In this document: positions 42,288 to 51,798 of the stretch, piece by piece
How positions within the stretch are numbered: the stretch's first letter is position 1
How the letters are laid out: every line of letters starts with the position of its first letter
Assembly: GCA_902570155.1 (NCBI GenBank)
Contig: CACFXU010000007.1
Coordinates: 1-64,000, forward strand
DNA from: an uncultured Alphaproteobacteria bacterium
GTDB taxonomy: Bacteria; Pseudomonadota; Alphaproteobacteria; HIMB59; GCA-002718135
Reading direction: 5' to 3'
Length of the DNA stretch: 64,000 nt
The notes under the pieces: generated by a model
Told to the model about the DNA's origin: nothing
Database searches by the model: none
The model's input: the letters and a program-made list of their open reading frames with translations, nothing else
Program-made: the position numbers and the translations under genes

Positions 42288-43326
42288 TTTTTACCTTATA
42301 TTTATTTGCTAAAAACAAAAAATCAGTTTTTAATTCCTTATCTATTGGAATACCTGTTTTTAATCTTTTTTTAGAAGTAATTTTTTCTTTTTCGCCTGGA
42401 TATAAAATTGGATTATTATTTTTTTTTGGTTTTTGTTTTTTTAGATCACTCATATAGTTTTTCATACCTTTAAAATATTGTTTTTTTGTAGTGAAAGCAT
42501 TTAATGAAATGGCGATTAAGAAATGTCCTAACTTTCTTGGTGTACTAAAATCTGGTCCAATCATTGATAATAAACGGTATCCATGAGCCATACCAATAAG
42601 AGGTCCACACATTATTTCTACAGAAGAAGATAATCCAAAACCTTTATACCCATATTCTTTACCTCCAAGTGGAGCCAAAGAAACAGCGTCATAAGGGTTA
42701 GTCGTGTAGTTTCCGGATTTATCAAGTGCAATCTCAGATTTTAATTTAGTAGAATTTGCTCTGGCTCTCATAACTTTATTCCATGCTATCGAAGTTGAAG
42801 AAAAATCTGCATGTAAAAAGTCTTTATTACCTATTGGTGCTGTAAAAGAATAAGGATTAGTCCCGTGAAAAGGTTTCTTACCATTATACGCTATTGCAAA
42901 AGCATCTGAGTGTGTAAATGAAAAACCAACACAGTCGTTTTGTGCAATATCCATAGAATATACACCTGCAGCACCATAGTGTGAGGAGTTTATTATGCCA
43001 ATTGAAGCAATGCCATTCTTCTTTGCCATAGATGATACTATTGCTGATGCCTTTAAAGCTGCTACATGCCCTAAGCCATCATCAGCATCATAGACAGCTA
43101 CACCTCTATTTTTTTTTATAAGCTTCATTTTAGGTTTTGCTTTTATTCTTCCGTTTTCAATACATTTTACATAATGAGAAAATAATCTAATACCATGACT
43201 GTCCACGCCTCTAAGAGAAGAATCTAAAAGTGATTTAATAAGTAAATTTCTATCCTTTTTTGGAACAGAAAGTTTTGATAAAATGCTATCAAAAAATTCA
43301 TTTATTTTGTTGGGTAAAATTTTCAT
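42277..43326 (-). CDS. LDH2/YlbC-family NAD(P)-dependent 2-hydroxyacid dehydrogenase
   Basis: 349 residues. This malate/L-lactate dehydrogenase family has its own fold: SSLRGVDSHGIRLFSHYV with the catalytic His, NSSHYGAAGVYSMDIA, GTNPYSFTAP, GGKEYGYKGFGLSSSVEIM and PGEKEKITSKKRLKTGIPID are all in place. Members oxidise or reduce 2-hydroxyacids, including sugar acids (2,3-diketogulonate reductase), ureidoglycolate and (R)-sulfolactate (ComC). The context of uronate genes suggests a sugar-acid substrate; a ComC-like role is an alternative given comD/E-like genes at 61 kb. One base separates it from uxuB. Confidence 0.9.
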   Translation of the reverse strand: MKILPNKINEFFDSILSKLSVPKKDRNLLIKSLLDSSLRGVDSHGIRLFSHYVKCIENGRIKAKPKMKLIKKNRGVAVYDADDGLGHVAALKASAIVSSMAKKNGIASIGIINSSHYGAAGVYSMDIAQNDCVGFSFTHSDAFAIAYNGKKPFHGTNPYSFTAPIGNKDFLHADFSSTSIAWNKVMRARANSTKLKSEIALDKSGNYTTNPYDAVSLAPLGGKEYGYKGFGLSSSVEIMCGPLIGMAHGYRLLSMIGPDFSTPRKLGHFLIAISLNAFTTKKQYFKGMKNYMSDLKKQKPKKNNNPILYPGEKEKITSKKRLKTGIPIDKELKTDFLFLANKYKVKINL

Positions 43327-43327
43327 C

Positions 43328-44758
43328 TTATGAAATTATTTCTTTTAATAATGATTTTAAAGGATTTTCTTTCATTAAATTTAGATTTTTTTTGACTGCT
43401 GTTAACATTTCTTCTTTTTTACTTTTCGAAAGATTAAAAATATTTTTATTATTAATTATTTCTTCAAAAAAATTATCCTTATTATTTTTGTAAACATTGT
43501 AAAAGTATTCTTTATTTCCATCATCCAGTCTATTTTGATCTTCTTCAATAATTTGAAATAAGAAAAATAACCAAGAGGCTATGATAAATTGAATATATTT
43601 AGTTGCTCCTTTATTATTATTGTAGGTATCAAGTATTCTTATAGGTATTTTTAAAGAACCATCCATAGCAATTCTTAACAATTTATCCTCTATGTAGGTA
43701 TTTTTAAATCTTTCTAAAATTTTCATTTTGTACTCATTTATATTAAAATCATCTTTAGTTTCTAAAGTGGGTAACACTTCTTGGTCTAAAAAATTTAAAA
43801 TAAAATTGTAAATATTTTTATCCTCTATTGCTTCATGAACATATGTATACCCACACAAATGACCAATGTATGCTACAGCTGAGTGGGAAGCATTCAGTAT
43901 TTTAAGTTTATTATTTTCATAAAATTTTACGTCTTCAACAAATTTTATTTTATTATTTGATAAAATATTTTTTAGCTCATCATTATTTGATTGAATATAC
44001 CAATCTCTATAAGGTTCAGTAACCACAATTGTATTATCATTATATGGCAAGTTAAAATATTCAGATTGTTTATTATTATTTGGAACAATTCCATCAACCA
44101 TAGATAATGGGAACTCAATATTATTATCAAACCAATCTAAACACTTTGGATATTTTTTTTCTATAAATTGTTTAACTAAATTTTTTAAAATTGTTCCATT
44201 TTCAGACAAATTATCGCAACTTAAAACGATTAATTTTTTTTTGTTTTTCTTATATCTTTCTATTATTCCAAAACTTAGATGACCTATCAAAGTTGATAAC
44301 TCTTTATCCTCTAAATCATTAATAATTTGATTCGAAAAATTTAATTTTTTATTTTTATCAAAATGATATCCCTTTTCTGTAACAGTAATTGTAATTAATT
44401 TAATTTTTTCAGATACAATTAAATTTCTTATTTCATTCTTGTGTTTTAAACCAAATAAAACTTTTTTAATTGGATTTAAAATATCAACTTTTTTATAATT
44501 ATTTGATATCCTTACCAAAGAATACAAGTAGTCTTGTAACTGCATTTTATTATTTGTTTCTTCAGACCTTAAATTGACCCCAATTATGGAAATGTTTTTA
44601 TTATTTTCTAATATTTCATGAATATATAGTGCTTGGTGAGCTCTATGAAAATTACCAATACCGAAATGAAGTATGCAATCTTCATTATTATTAATATTAT
44701 AACTTGGAAATGATTGTTCTTTTAAAAGATTTCTATTTATGTTTTTATTTAATTGCAT
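43328..44758 (-). CDS. uxuB: Mannitol-dehydrogenase-family oxidoreductase, probable fructuronate reductase
   Basis: 476 residues, close to the usual 480-490. The family start LHFGIGNFHRAHQALYIHEI is clear, the NAD-binding part follows, and KLKILNASHSAVAYIGHLCG carries the catalytic Lys-Asn-His set. MVDGIVPNNNK and VVTEPYRDWYIQ are typical too. UxuB reduces D-fructuronate to D-mannonate, the substrate of UxuA next door, so fructuronate reductase is the best call; mannitol or tagaturonate reductase cannot be ruled out. It is transcribed towards the LDH2-family gene. Confidence 0.85.
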   Translation of the reverse strand: MQLNKNINRNLLKEQSFPSYNINNNEDCILHFGIGNFHRAHQALYIHEILENNKNISIIGVNLRSEETNNKMQLQDYLYSLVRISNNYKKVDILNPIKKVLFGLKHKNEIRNLIVSEKIKLITITVTEKGYHFDKNKKLNFSNQIINDLEDKELSTLIGHLSFGIIERYKKNKKKLIVLSCDNLSENGTILKNLVKQFIEKKYPKCLDWFDNNIEFPLSMVDGIVPNNNKQSEYFNLPYNDNTIVVTEPYRDWYIQSNNDELKNILSNNKIKFVEDVKFYENNKLKILNASHSAVAYIGHLCGYTYVHEAIEDKNIYNFILNFLDQEVLPTLETKDDFNINEYKMKILERFKNTYIEDKLLRIAMDGSLKIPIRILDTYNNNKGATKYIQFIIASWLFFLFQIIEEDQNRLDDGNKEYFYNVYKNNKDNFFEEIINNKNIFNLSKSKKEEMLTAVKKNLNLMKENPLKSLLKEIIS

Positions 44759-44788
44759 ATTAATAATTAAAATATACTTAAACAGAAG

Positions 44789-45541
44789 ATGATCAATAAA
44801 ATATATAAAAGTGTGCTTATAACTGGTGCATCAAGTGGTATTGGCTTAGAAACACTTAAAAGATTTTTAAAAGAAAATGTAAAAGTTTATGCTCTTGATA
44901 AAGACGTTTCAATATTAGAGAAATTGAAAAAAAAACATAAATTTGAAATCATTCAAATTGATCTCTTTGACACGGATCAAATTTATAAAAAACTCTCCAA
45001 AGTAAAAGTTGACATTGTAGTTTGTAATGCAGGCATTGGAAGAGGGGCTGAAGGTATATTAAAAGCGTCAAGGCAAGATATTGAATTATCTACAAGATTA
45101 AATGTCGAGTCTTATCTTCATACTTTAAAAACTATTGTTCCAGGAATGATAAAAAGAAGAAAAGGACATGTAGTTTTAATGGGGTCTCTTGCAGGTCTAT
45201 ACCCACAAATGAGTACTGTTTATGGCGGTCAAAAAGGTGCTATACATAGAATCGCACAAAGCTTAAGAATTGAACTTAGCGGTTCAAGAGTTAAAGTTTC
45301 TGAAATATGTCCTGGAAGAACTAAAACAAATTTTGGTAAAGCTGCATTTACAGATAAAAATAAAGCTAAAAAATTTATGTCTGGTTTTACTCTTCTCGAG
45401 CCAAGAGATATTGCTGATGCTATTATGTTTGCAGTAAGTGTTAGATGGCGAAGCAATATTAGCACTATTGAAATTTCTGGCACAGAACAATCCCCAGGCG
45501 GAGTGCCGATTATTCCAGTAAAAGATCCAATACTTTCATAA
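44789..45541 (+). CDS. Short-chain dehydrogenase/reductase, YdfG-like
   Basis: 250 residues. Classical SDR: the cofactor motif ITGASSGIGLETLKRFLKE, CNAGIGRGAEG, and the active site MGSLAGLYPQMSTVYGGQKG with Ser, Tyr and Lys. VSEICPGRTKTNFGKAAF and the ending ISTIEISGTEQSPGGVPIIP recall YdfG/serine dehydrogenase, which act on 3-hydroxy acids with NADP. A sugar or sugar-acid substrate is likely from context. A role as 2-keto-3-deoxyfuconate dehydrogenase is possible but unproven. It begins 30 bases from divergent uxuB. Confidence 0.85.
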   Translation: MINKIYKSVLITGASSGIGLETLKRFLKENVKVYALDKDVSILEKLKKKHKFEIIQIDLFDTDQIYKKLSKVKVDIVVCNAGIGRGAEGILKASRQDIELSTRLNVESYLHTLKTIVPGMIKRRKGHVVLMGSLAGLYPQMSTVYGGQKGAIHRIAQSLRIELSGSRVKVSEICPGRTKTNFGKAAFTDKNKAKKFMSGFTLLEPRDIADAIMFAVSVRWRSNISTIEISGTEQSPGGVPIIPVKDPILS

Positions 45542-45582
45542 ATTAATTAAATATTTTTTATTTTAATATAATAAAATTAATT

Positions 45583-46686
45583 ATGGAAAAAACTGTCAGA
45601 TATGGTGTTATTGGCATAGGAGGTATGGGAGCAAATCATGCTAAAAAATTACAAGAGAATAAAATAGAAAATGCCATCTTAGCCGCAGTTGCTGATTCAA
45701 ATGTAGAATATAAAAATAAATATGAAAATATTCCTTTTTTTGAAAATACTGATAATTTTTTTGATAATAAAATTATAGATGCGGCAATCATTGCTACACC
45801 TCATAAATCGCACATAGATCTAGCGAAAAAAGCTCTCGAAAATAATATTAATGTTATAATTGAAAAACCCTTAGCAATAACTAGTAAAAAGTGTCGAGAA
45901 TTTATTAATATTTCACAAAGTTTTAAAGCATTTTTTACTGTTATGCTAAATCAAAGGACTAATCCTGTTTATGTTAAGATAAAGGAACTAATTAATGGAA
46001 ACGAATTAGGTAAAGTTCACCGTTTTCAATGGACAATAACTAATTGGTTTAGAACAAACTATTATTATCAGACGTCTAATTGGAGAGCTAAATGGGAAAG
46101 TGAAGGTGGAGGCGTTTTAATAAATCAGAGTATTCATCAACTTGATTTGTGTCAGTGGTTATTTGGTATGCCTGACAGTGTATATACTGATTTGGGATTA
46201 GGTCGCTTTCATGAGATAGAAGTTGAAGATGAAGTGACTTCAATCTTTAAATATAAAAATGGATTAAAAGGTGTATTTATTACAACAACAGGTGAAGCTC
46301 CTGGTGTAAACAGATTGGAAATTGCATCAGATAAGGGTTTAATTACAATTCAGGATAATAATGTTACATGGGAAAAAATAGATTCATCTACTGAATTTAT
46401 TAATAACTCTAAAACACTTTTTGGAATGCCTAAAAAAGAAAAAATTAATTTTAATTTTAAGGCTGATTTGGATCAACATATTGAGCATCAAAGACTTATT
46501 CAAAACTTTACAAACTTCCTCCTAGGAAAAGAAAAACTGTTAGTGAATGGAAAAGATGGTTTAAATTCAGTTGAATTAATTAATGCCATGGTTCTATCGG
46601 GATTAGAGGAAAAAAAAATAGAGCTTCCTTTAGATGAGGTTAAATATGAACAAAAATTAGAAGAAATGATAAGTAAATCAAGATGA
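45583..46686 (+). CDS. Gfo/Idh/MocA family oxidoreductase (copy 1)
   Basis: 367 residues. N-terminal Rossmann fold (RYGVIGIGGMGANHAKKLQE) and catalytic NVIIEKPLAITSK with the E-K-P motif. The C-terminal domain shows WRAKWESEGGGVLINQSIHQ and LDLCQWLFGMPD, where the G-G-G-V-L-x-N-Q-x-x-H holds the catalytic His and the next Asp-x-x-Gln. Family members use NAD(P) to oxidise sugars, inositols or glycosides, often at C3. ATGA overlap with the TIM-barrel epimerase gene downstream suggests the two act in sequence. Confidence 0.9.
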   Translation: MEKTVRYGVIGIGGMGANHAKKLQENKIENAILAAVADSNVEYKNKYENIPFFENTDNFFDNKIIDAAIIATPHKSHIDLAKKALENNINVIIEKPLAITSKKCREFINISQSFKAFFTVMLNQRTNPVYVKIKELINGNELGKVHRFQWTITNWFRTNYYYQTSNWRAKWESEGGGVLINQSIHQLDLCQWLFGMPDSVYTDLGLGRFHEIEVEDEVTSIFKYKNGLKGVFITTTGEAPGVNRLEIASDKGLITIQDNNVTWEKIDSSTEFINNSKTLFGMPKKEKINFNFKADLDQHIEHQRLIQNFTNFLLGKEKLLVNGKDGLNSVELINAMVLSGLEEKKIELPLDEVKYEQKLEEMISKSR

Positions 46687-47453
46687 AAATTAATCAAATT
46701 GCAGTAACTCTTTATACCGTTAGAGATTTTTGCCAAAATGAAAAAGATTTATTTGAGAGCCTTAAAAAAATCAAAAATATTGGATATAGTAGCATTCAAA
46801 TCAGTGGTGTTGGTTTAATTAATCCTAAAAAAATAAAAAGCATGTGTGAAGATTTGAGTTTAGTTATATGCGCTACACATGAACCAAATGAACAAATTAT
46901 AAATAATACTGATGAAGTTATTAATAAGTTAAAAATTTTTAATTGCGAATATTCCGCTCTTCCTTATCCATTAAATGTAGATATGAAAAACTTAGAAGAA
47001 ATTGATAAATTCATAGAAGATATAAATATCGCTGGCTCCAAGTTTCATGCAGAAGGAAAGGTGCTATGCTACCATAATCATGCACTTGAATTCCAAAAAG
47101 TTCAAAATGAAATAATTTTAGATAGAATTTATAAAAATACAGATAGTAGATTCATACAAGGAGAGCCAGATATTTATTGGATACAAAAAGGTGGTCAAAA
47201 TCCACTAATGTGGTGTAAAAAATTAGATCAACGAATGCCATTATTACATTTAAAAGATTTTATAATGATAAATGATCAAGAAAGTTTTTTTGCAGAGGTT
47301 GGCTTAGGTAATTTAGATATCAAAAATATTGTTAAAAGAGCAACAGATTCAGGTTGTAAGTGGTTTATTGTTGAACAGGATGAATGTAATGGCGATCCTT
47401 TTGATTCACTTCAGATTAGCTATAATAATTTAGTAAAATATGCAGTTACTTAA
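46683..47453 (+). CDS. Sugar phosphate isomerase/epimerase family TIM-barrel protein
   Basis: 256 residues of the AP-endonuclease-2 barrel group (IolE/xylose-isomerase-like). QIAVTLYTVRDFCQNEKDLF at the start, GYSSIQISGVG, ICATHEPNEQII, LCYHNHALEFQKV, GEPDIYWIQKGG, MPLLHLKDF and WFIVEQDECNGDPF show the metal ligands (Glu, Asp, His, Glu). Homologues include isomerases, epimerases, dehydratases and 3-keto-glycoside lyases. Pairing with a Gfo/Idh/MocA gene (four-base overlap) fits oxidation followed by elimination or epimerisation. It converges on the uronate-isomerase gene with an eight-base overlap. Confidence 0.88.
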   Translation: MKINQIAVTLYTVRDFCQNEKDLFESLKKIKNIGYSSIQISGVGLINPKKIKSMCEDLSLVICATHEPNEQIINNTDEVINKLKIFNCEYSALPYPLNVDMKNLEEIDKFIEDINIAGSKFHAEGKVLCYHNHALEFQKVQNEIILDRIYKNTDSRFIQGEPDIYWIQKGGQNPLMWCKKLDQRMPLLHLKDFIMINDQESFFAEVGLGNLDIKNIVKRATDSGCKWFIVEQDECNGDPFDSLQISYNNLVKYAVT

Positions 47454-48657
47454 GAAAAAAACTTTTTGCGTTTTGATGTAATAAATTATTAATATCCCTT
47501 TCTATTATAAATTTTGATAACTCGTAATTTTTCTTAGAAAGATCTTCATAATATTCATATAAAATTTCATGTAAGATATTTTTGAAATGAGACCATTTAT
47601 ATATAAGTTGATCAGTAACTCTTGCATCGGAATGCTGAGGTATAAATGAAAGACCTAGCATATCAATCCTCATTTTTAGAACAATTTTTATAATACTTGG
47701 CTGGTTCATAAACCACCAAAAACCAAATATTTTTAAATTAGGATGTTTACGAGCTAAGACAGTTAATTCGTGCTGATCATTTAAAGATAAACAAGTTACA
47801 AGAAATTTGTTTTCCGGAAAAGAATTACATAATTTACTTAGTTCTTTGAGATTAATATCACCAATCCCGTCTCCAGCTAAACCAAAACTACTATTTACAG
47901 CTCGTTTAACACCTAACATTAAAGACAATGGGATATTTTTTTTATTTAACCATGATAAAATTAATTTCCAAAGAGGATCATTTAAGATTTCTTTAAAATT
48001 ATCTGAATTTGCTGAAATAGCTGCATACACTGGATTTGATACTAAAAAACAACTATCTAAATAATTTATTACAATATCTTCTGCTTTTTGATTTATCTTA
48101 GTTTGATTTTTTGCAACCTCAGTTGCTTGGGAATTGTTAATAATTAAATCATCCAGTCTTAATGATGATTGAAATATATTTCTATCCCAATCATTATCTT
48201 TATATAAATTCCATTCATCAATATCAAATGGATTATTTGTCATTACTAAAGAAGCAACATTTGATAATTTTAAAATTTTTTCATCTGTAAGAGATTTATT
48301 TTCATATTCATTTTTTAGTTCTTCAAAAGTTTTATTATTATAATTAATATCTAATTTTTGAAGTACCGTTAGTACGCCTTTACACGCTTCAGAAATTGGT
48401 GTTCTATTTTGAAATAATTCTTCCCAGATAAGTTTTGCTTTATTTACGTCATCAAGAGAGTAAAATTTTTTTGCACTTATATTTGCATTGGTTAATAATT
48501 CTGCAATTAAATAATGATAGTTTAATAAATTAACAAAACCAGAAAGAGAATGACTTTTAAAGGCAGATGGAAATAAATGCGTATGAATATCAAAAATTTT
48601 TGTATTATTAATAACGTCATCTAAAGTATCGGATAATTCCTGATTAGACATATTCAT
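47446..48657 (-). CDS. Uronate isomerase-like amidohydrolase
   Basis: 403 residues from the ATG at 48657, overlapping the upstream stop by one base. FDIHTHLFPSAFKSHSLSGF gives the H-x-H of the family; later GFWWFMNQPSIIK and FIPQHSDARVTDQLIYKW supply conserved His, Ser and Asp residues as in UxaC. It is shorter than E. coli UxaC (470) and divergent, closer in layout to the smaller uronate isomerases of Bacillus type. UxaC interconverts glucuronate and fructuronate, so this would feed UxuB and UxuA. Last gene of the second sugar ABC operon. Confidence 0.75.
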   Translation of the reverse strand: MNMSNQELSDTLDDVINNTKIFDIHTHLFPSAFKSHSLSGFVNLLNYHYLIAELLTNANISAKKFYSLDDVNKAKLIWEELFQNRTPISEACKGVLTVLQKLDINYNNKTFEELKNEYENKSLTDEKILKLSNVASLVMTNNPFDIDEWNLYKDNDWDRNIFQSSLRLDDLIINNSQATEVAKNQTKINQKAEDIVINYLDSCFLVSNPVYAAISANSDNFKEILNDPLWKLILSWLNKKNIPLSLMLGVKRAVNSSFGLAGDGIGDINLKELSKLCNSFPENKFLVTCLSLNDQHELTVLARKHPNLKIFGFWWFMNQPSIIKIVLKMRIDMLGLSFIPQHSDARVTDQLIYKWSHFKNILHEILYEYYEDLSKKNYELSKFIIERDINNLLHQNAKSFFLK

Positions 48658-49676
48658 CACTTAATATTGCCACGCCTAATCGCATTTTTTTGAGCTTTGA
48701 TTGCCAATTCCATAACTTTTAAACAATGTGATTGATCCATTGCAGTACTAGTTCTGTTTATAACATCACCCATTAATCTCTCAAAATATGTTAGGGGCTC
48801 TTTAGAAGCATTTTTATATTCATATTTTTTATTATTAACTAAAAAAAGGTGATCTGTACCCTCTCTACCAACAAGATCGACATACTTTCTTAATTCAATG
48901 TATCCTTTTGTACCTAAAATGGTCAATCTGCCATCACCCCAATTAGGTAAAGCATCAGGAGTGTACCAGTCTACCCTAATGTAACCTCTACCCTTATCTC
49001 CATGAATTAAAATTTCACCAAAATCTTCAAACTTATTATGTTCAGGATTTGCAAAATTACCTGTTGAAGAATTTATAATTTCTACATTTTTAGATCCAGT
49101 AAAAAATAAAAACTGATCTATTTGATGTGAAGCAATATCACATAAAATACCGCCATATTGATCGTAATCAAAAAACCAATCAGGTCTAGTTTGGATATTC
49201 AATCGGTGAGGTCCCATTCCAATTGTTTGAACAACATTTCCAATTTCACCCGCTTGAATTAAATCATAGGCAGCTTGAACTGACGGCACTTCAAATCTTT
49301 CAGAAAAATCAATTGAAAAAATTTTTCCTGTTTTTTTTGCAGTATTTTCAATTTCTTTAAGTTGTTCTAAAGTTGTACAACCAGGTTTATCTAACATTAC
49401 ATCTTTTCCAGCATTCATACACTCAATAGCTAAAGCTGCTCTTTTAACTGGAATGTCTGCTATCAATACTAATTCAATTTCTTTATTTTTTAATAAATCC
49501 TCTTTATTTGTAAAGCGAGGTATATCAGGATGTTTTTCATTAAAATCTTTTGTAATTTTATTATGAGTTTCATTCCACCAGCCAACACATTCACATCCCA
49601 AATTTAACATACCATTTAATTGTCCAAAAATGTGTCTATGCTCAACACCCATTGCAGCAACTTTAATTTTTCTCAT
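48657..49676 (-). CDS. Gfo/Idh/MocA family oxidoreductase (copy 2)
   Basis: 339 residues. KVAAMGVEHRHIFGQLNGML is an unusual start for the Rossmann motif, with M-G-x-E-H-R-H. The catalytic motif is VMLDKPGCTTLEQL, with D-K-P in place of E-K-P. The second domain shows YDQYGGILCDIASHQIDQFL with the His that is usually catalytic, and a GTKGYIELRKYVD strand. DALPNWGDGRLTILG is distinct. It is a remote paralogue of the other copies, so a different substrate is likely. It lies 11 bases after copy 3 in the ABC operon. Confidence 0.87.
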   Translation of the reverse strand: MRKIKVAAMGVEHRHIFGQLNGMLNLGCECVGWWNETHNKITKDFNEKHPDIPRFTNKEDLLKNKEIELVLIADIPVKRAALAIECMNAGKDVMLDKPGCTTLEQLKEIENTAKKTGKIFSIDFSERFEVPSVQAAYDLIQAGEIGNVVQTIGMGPHRLNIQTRPDWFFDYDQYGGILCDIASHQIDQFLFFTGSKNVEIINSSTGNFANPEHNKFEDFGEILIHGDKGRGYIRVDWYTPDALPNWGDGRLTILGTKGYIELRKYVDLVGREGTDHLFLVNNKKYEYKNASKEPLTYFERLMGDVINRTSTAMDQSHCLKVMELAIKAQKNAIRRGNIK

Positions 49677-49687
49677 GATTAAATATC

Positions 49688-50716
49688 TTACTCCATTGTA
49701 ATTAGTTTATTTTTTTTAGATGATTCTATCATTGCATCAATTAGATAATGAACTTTCAATGCTTCTTTTCCAGTAATTTCAAATTTTTTATTTGTATTAA
49801 TTGATTTTGCAAAATTAAGTATAAGATCTTTATGCCAATCAAATGGAAAAGCCATAGGATCAGCAGTACCGCCAGTCCCAGATTCCTCTCCAAACTCTTC
49901 TTTTTTACCGTTCCTCCAATTAATAATAAGTGTTCCTGCTTCAAGTTTGACTGTTGCATTTTCACAATGAAGAACAATTGACTCTGATGAGCCTGGAAAA
50001 ACACTCGTTGAAGCGAATAAAGATGCAATTACGCTATTTTTAAATTTAATACCACCAGTTACAAAATTTTCTGACTCCATTTTATGAAACTTTGTAGTTT
50101 CCGCCATTACCATCACGTCTTTAACATCCCCTAAAAGACTGATAGCAAGATCAAGTGTATGAATAGCTTGGCTTATAAGAACTCCTCCACCATCTCTCTT
50201 GTATGTTCCTCTACCTGGTTCATCATAATAGGACTGTTCTCGCCACCATGGAATATTGATTTGAGCTGAAAAAATTTGACCAAATTTATTCTCATTTATT
50301 AATGATTTTAATTTAATTGAGGATTTTCTAAATCTGTGTTGAAAAACTATACCGAGGTTAACTTTATTATTTTCACAAATTGAGACTATACTTTTTGCAT
50401 TTTCTAAAGTTCGTTCAATTGGTTTTTCCATTAAGATATGTTTTCCATGTTTACTAAATTGCTCTACTAGTTCTAAGCGTTGATTTGGAGGAGTGATGAT
50501 ATCCACCATATCAACTTCAGGATTATCATAAATGCTATCAATGTCTTGAAATGAATTAAAATTATAATTTTTAGAAAAATTTTCTCTTTTTTCCTTATTT
50601 CGAGAAAAAACTCCAACTACATTAATATCGTCCTTTAATTCATTTAAAGCCAAGGCATGGGGTTTTGCAGCCATACCCGTACCAATAATGGCAAGTCCAA
50701 TTTTTTTAGAACTCAT
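49688..50716 (-). CDS. Gfo/Idh/MocA family oxidoreductase (copy 3)
   Basis: 342 residues. LAIIGTGMAAKPHALALNEL is the nucleotide-binding motif and HILMEKPIERTLENAKSIV holds the catalytic E-K-P. The substrate domain has PWWREQSYYDEPGRGTYKRD and GGGVLISQAIHTLDLAISLL with the catalytic His-x-x-x-Asp pattern. PGSSESIVLHCENATVKLE is the typical later strand. It probably oxidises the imported sugar or glycoside. It overlaps by one base the ATPase gene upstream. Confidence 0.9.
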   Translation of the reverse strand: MSSKKIGLAIIGTGMAAKPHALALNELKDDINVVGVFSRNKEKRENFSKNYNFNSFQDIDSIYDNPEVDMVDIITPPNQRLELVEQFSKHGKHILMEKPIERTLENAKSIVSICENNKVNLGIVFQHRFRKSSIKLKSLINENKFGQIFSAQINIPWWREQSYYDEPGRGTYKRDGGGVLISQAIHTLDLAISLLGDVKDVMVMAETTKFHKMESENFVTGGIKFKNSVIASLFASTSVFPGSSESIVLHCENATVKLEAGTLIINWRNGKKEEFGEESGTGGTADPMAFPFDWHKDLILNFAKSINTNKKFEITGKEALKVHYLIDAMIESSKKNKLITME

Positions 50717-51798
50717 TAATTATTTTTTTTTGATATAGACATACCATTCTCTTCAAAAAGATGAACTGAATCTCTTTTAAAACGCAGATATAATTCTTCT
50801 CCCTTATTAATTTTATATTGCCCGGTATGATGAACAATTAATTGTTTTATTCCTTCACCCTGACAATAAAAGTAAGTTTCACTTCCGAGCTGTTCAGTAA
50901 AATCAACATTTACTTTCAAATCTGAATTTTGCTGTTCACAAACTTCTATATGTTCAGGCCTTATCCCAAGAGAATAAGCTGTATTATTTTGTAAATTTTT
51001 ATGATTTGTTTGTAAATTCATTGCATCTGAAACTAAATTGAATGAACCAGACTTATCAATTGCATTAACTTTTATAAAATTCATTTTTGGAGATCCAATG
51101 AAACCAGCTACAAAAATATCACTGGGATTATTATATAAATCAAGTGGTGCTCCTGCTTGTGCAACATAACCATTATTTAAAACTACTATTTGATCAGCCA
51201 ATGTCATTGCTTCAACTTGATCATGTGTAACATAAATCATTGTACCACCAATTTTTTCATGAAGTGCTGATAATTCTTTTCTCATTGTTACTCTTAACTC
51301 AGCATCAAGATTAGATAAGGGCTCATCAAACAAAAAGGCTTTTGGATCTCTAACTATTGCTCTTCCAATAGCTACTCTTTGTCTTTGACCACCAGAAAGT
51401 GCTTTTGGTTTTCTTTGAAGATACTCTTCAATTTGTAAAAGTTTAGCTGCACTATTAACTTTTTCTTCAATTGTTTTTTTATCAATTTTTAAATTTTCCA
51501 ATGCAAAGGCCATATTTTTAAAAACAGACATGTGAGGATACAAAGCATATGATTGAAAAACCATAGCCAAACCTCTTTCTGAAGCGGGTATATTACTTAC
51601 TTCATTTCCGTCGATTAAAATTTCTCCTGATGTAATTCTTTCTAATCCAGCAATAATTCTTAATAATGTTGACTTACCACATCCAGAGGGGCCAACTAAA
51701 ACTAGAAATTTTCCACTTTCAACTTTCAAATCAACTCCATGAATTACTTCTGTTTGATCATAACTTTTAAAAATGTCCTTTAATACGATTTCAGTCAT
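50716..51798 (-). CDS. Sugar ABC importer ATPase (MalK/UgpC type)
   Basis: 360 residues. The ATPase domain (1-235) shows GPSGCGKSTLLRIIAGLERI, LSGGQRQRVAIGRAIVRDPK, FLFDEPLSNLDAELR and YVTHDQVEAMTLAD. The C-terminal part (about 240-360) has the regulatory OB/TOBE fold with GFIGSPKMNFIKV and LGIRPEHIEV. This type of ATPase powers MalF/MalG importers. Its substrate class is set by the other subunits. A four-base overlap joins it to the 2-hydroxyacid dehydrogenase gene upstream. Confidence 0.95.
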   Translation of the reverse strand: MTEIVLKDIFKSYDQTEVIHGVDLKVESGKFLVLVGPSGCGKSTLLRIIAGLERITSGEILIDGNEVSNIPASERGLAMVFQSYALYPHMSVFKNMAFALENLKIDKKTIEEKVNSAAKLLQIEEYLQRKPKALSGGQRQRVAIGRAIVRDPKAFLFDEPLSNLDAELRVTMRKELSALHEKIGGTMIYVTHDQVEAMTLADQIVVLNNGYVAQAGAPLDLYNNPSDIFVAGFIGSPKMNFIKVNAIDKSGSFNLVSDAMNLQTNHKNLQNNTAYSLGIRPEHIEVCEQQNSDLKVNVDFTEQLGSETYFYCQGEGIKQLIVHHTGQYKINKGEELYLRFKRDSVHLFEENGMSISKKNN

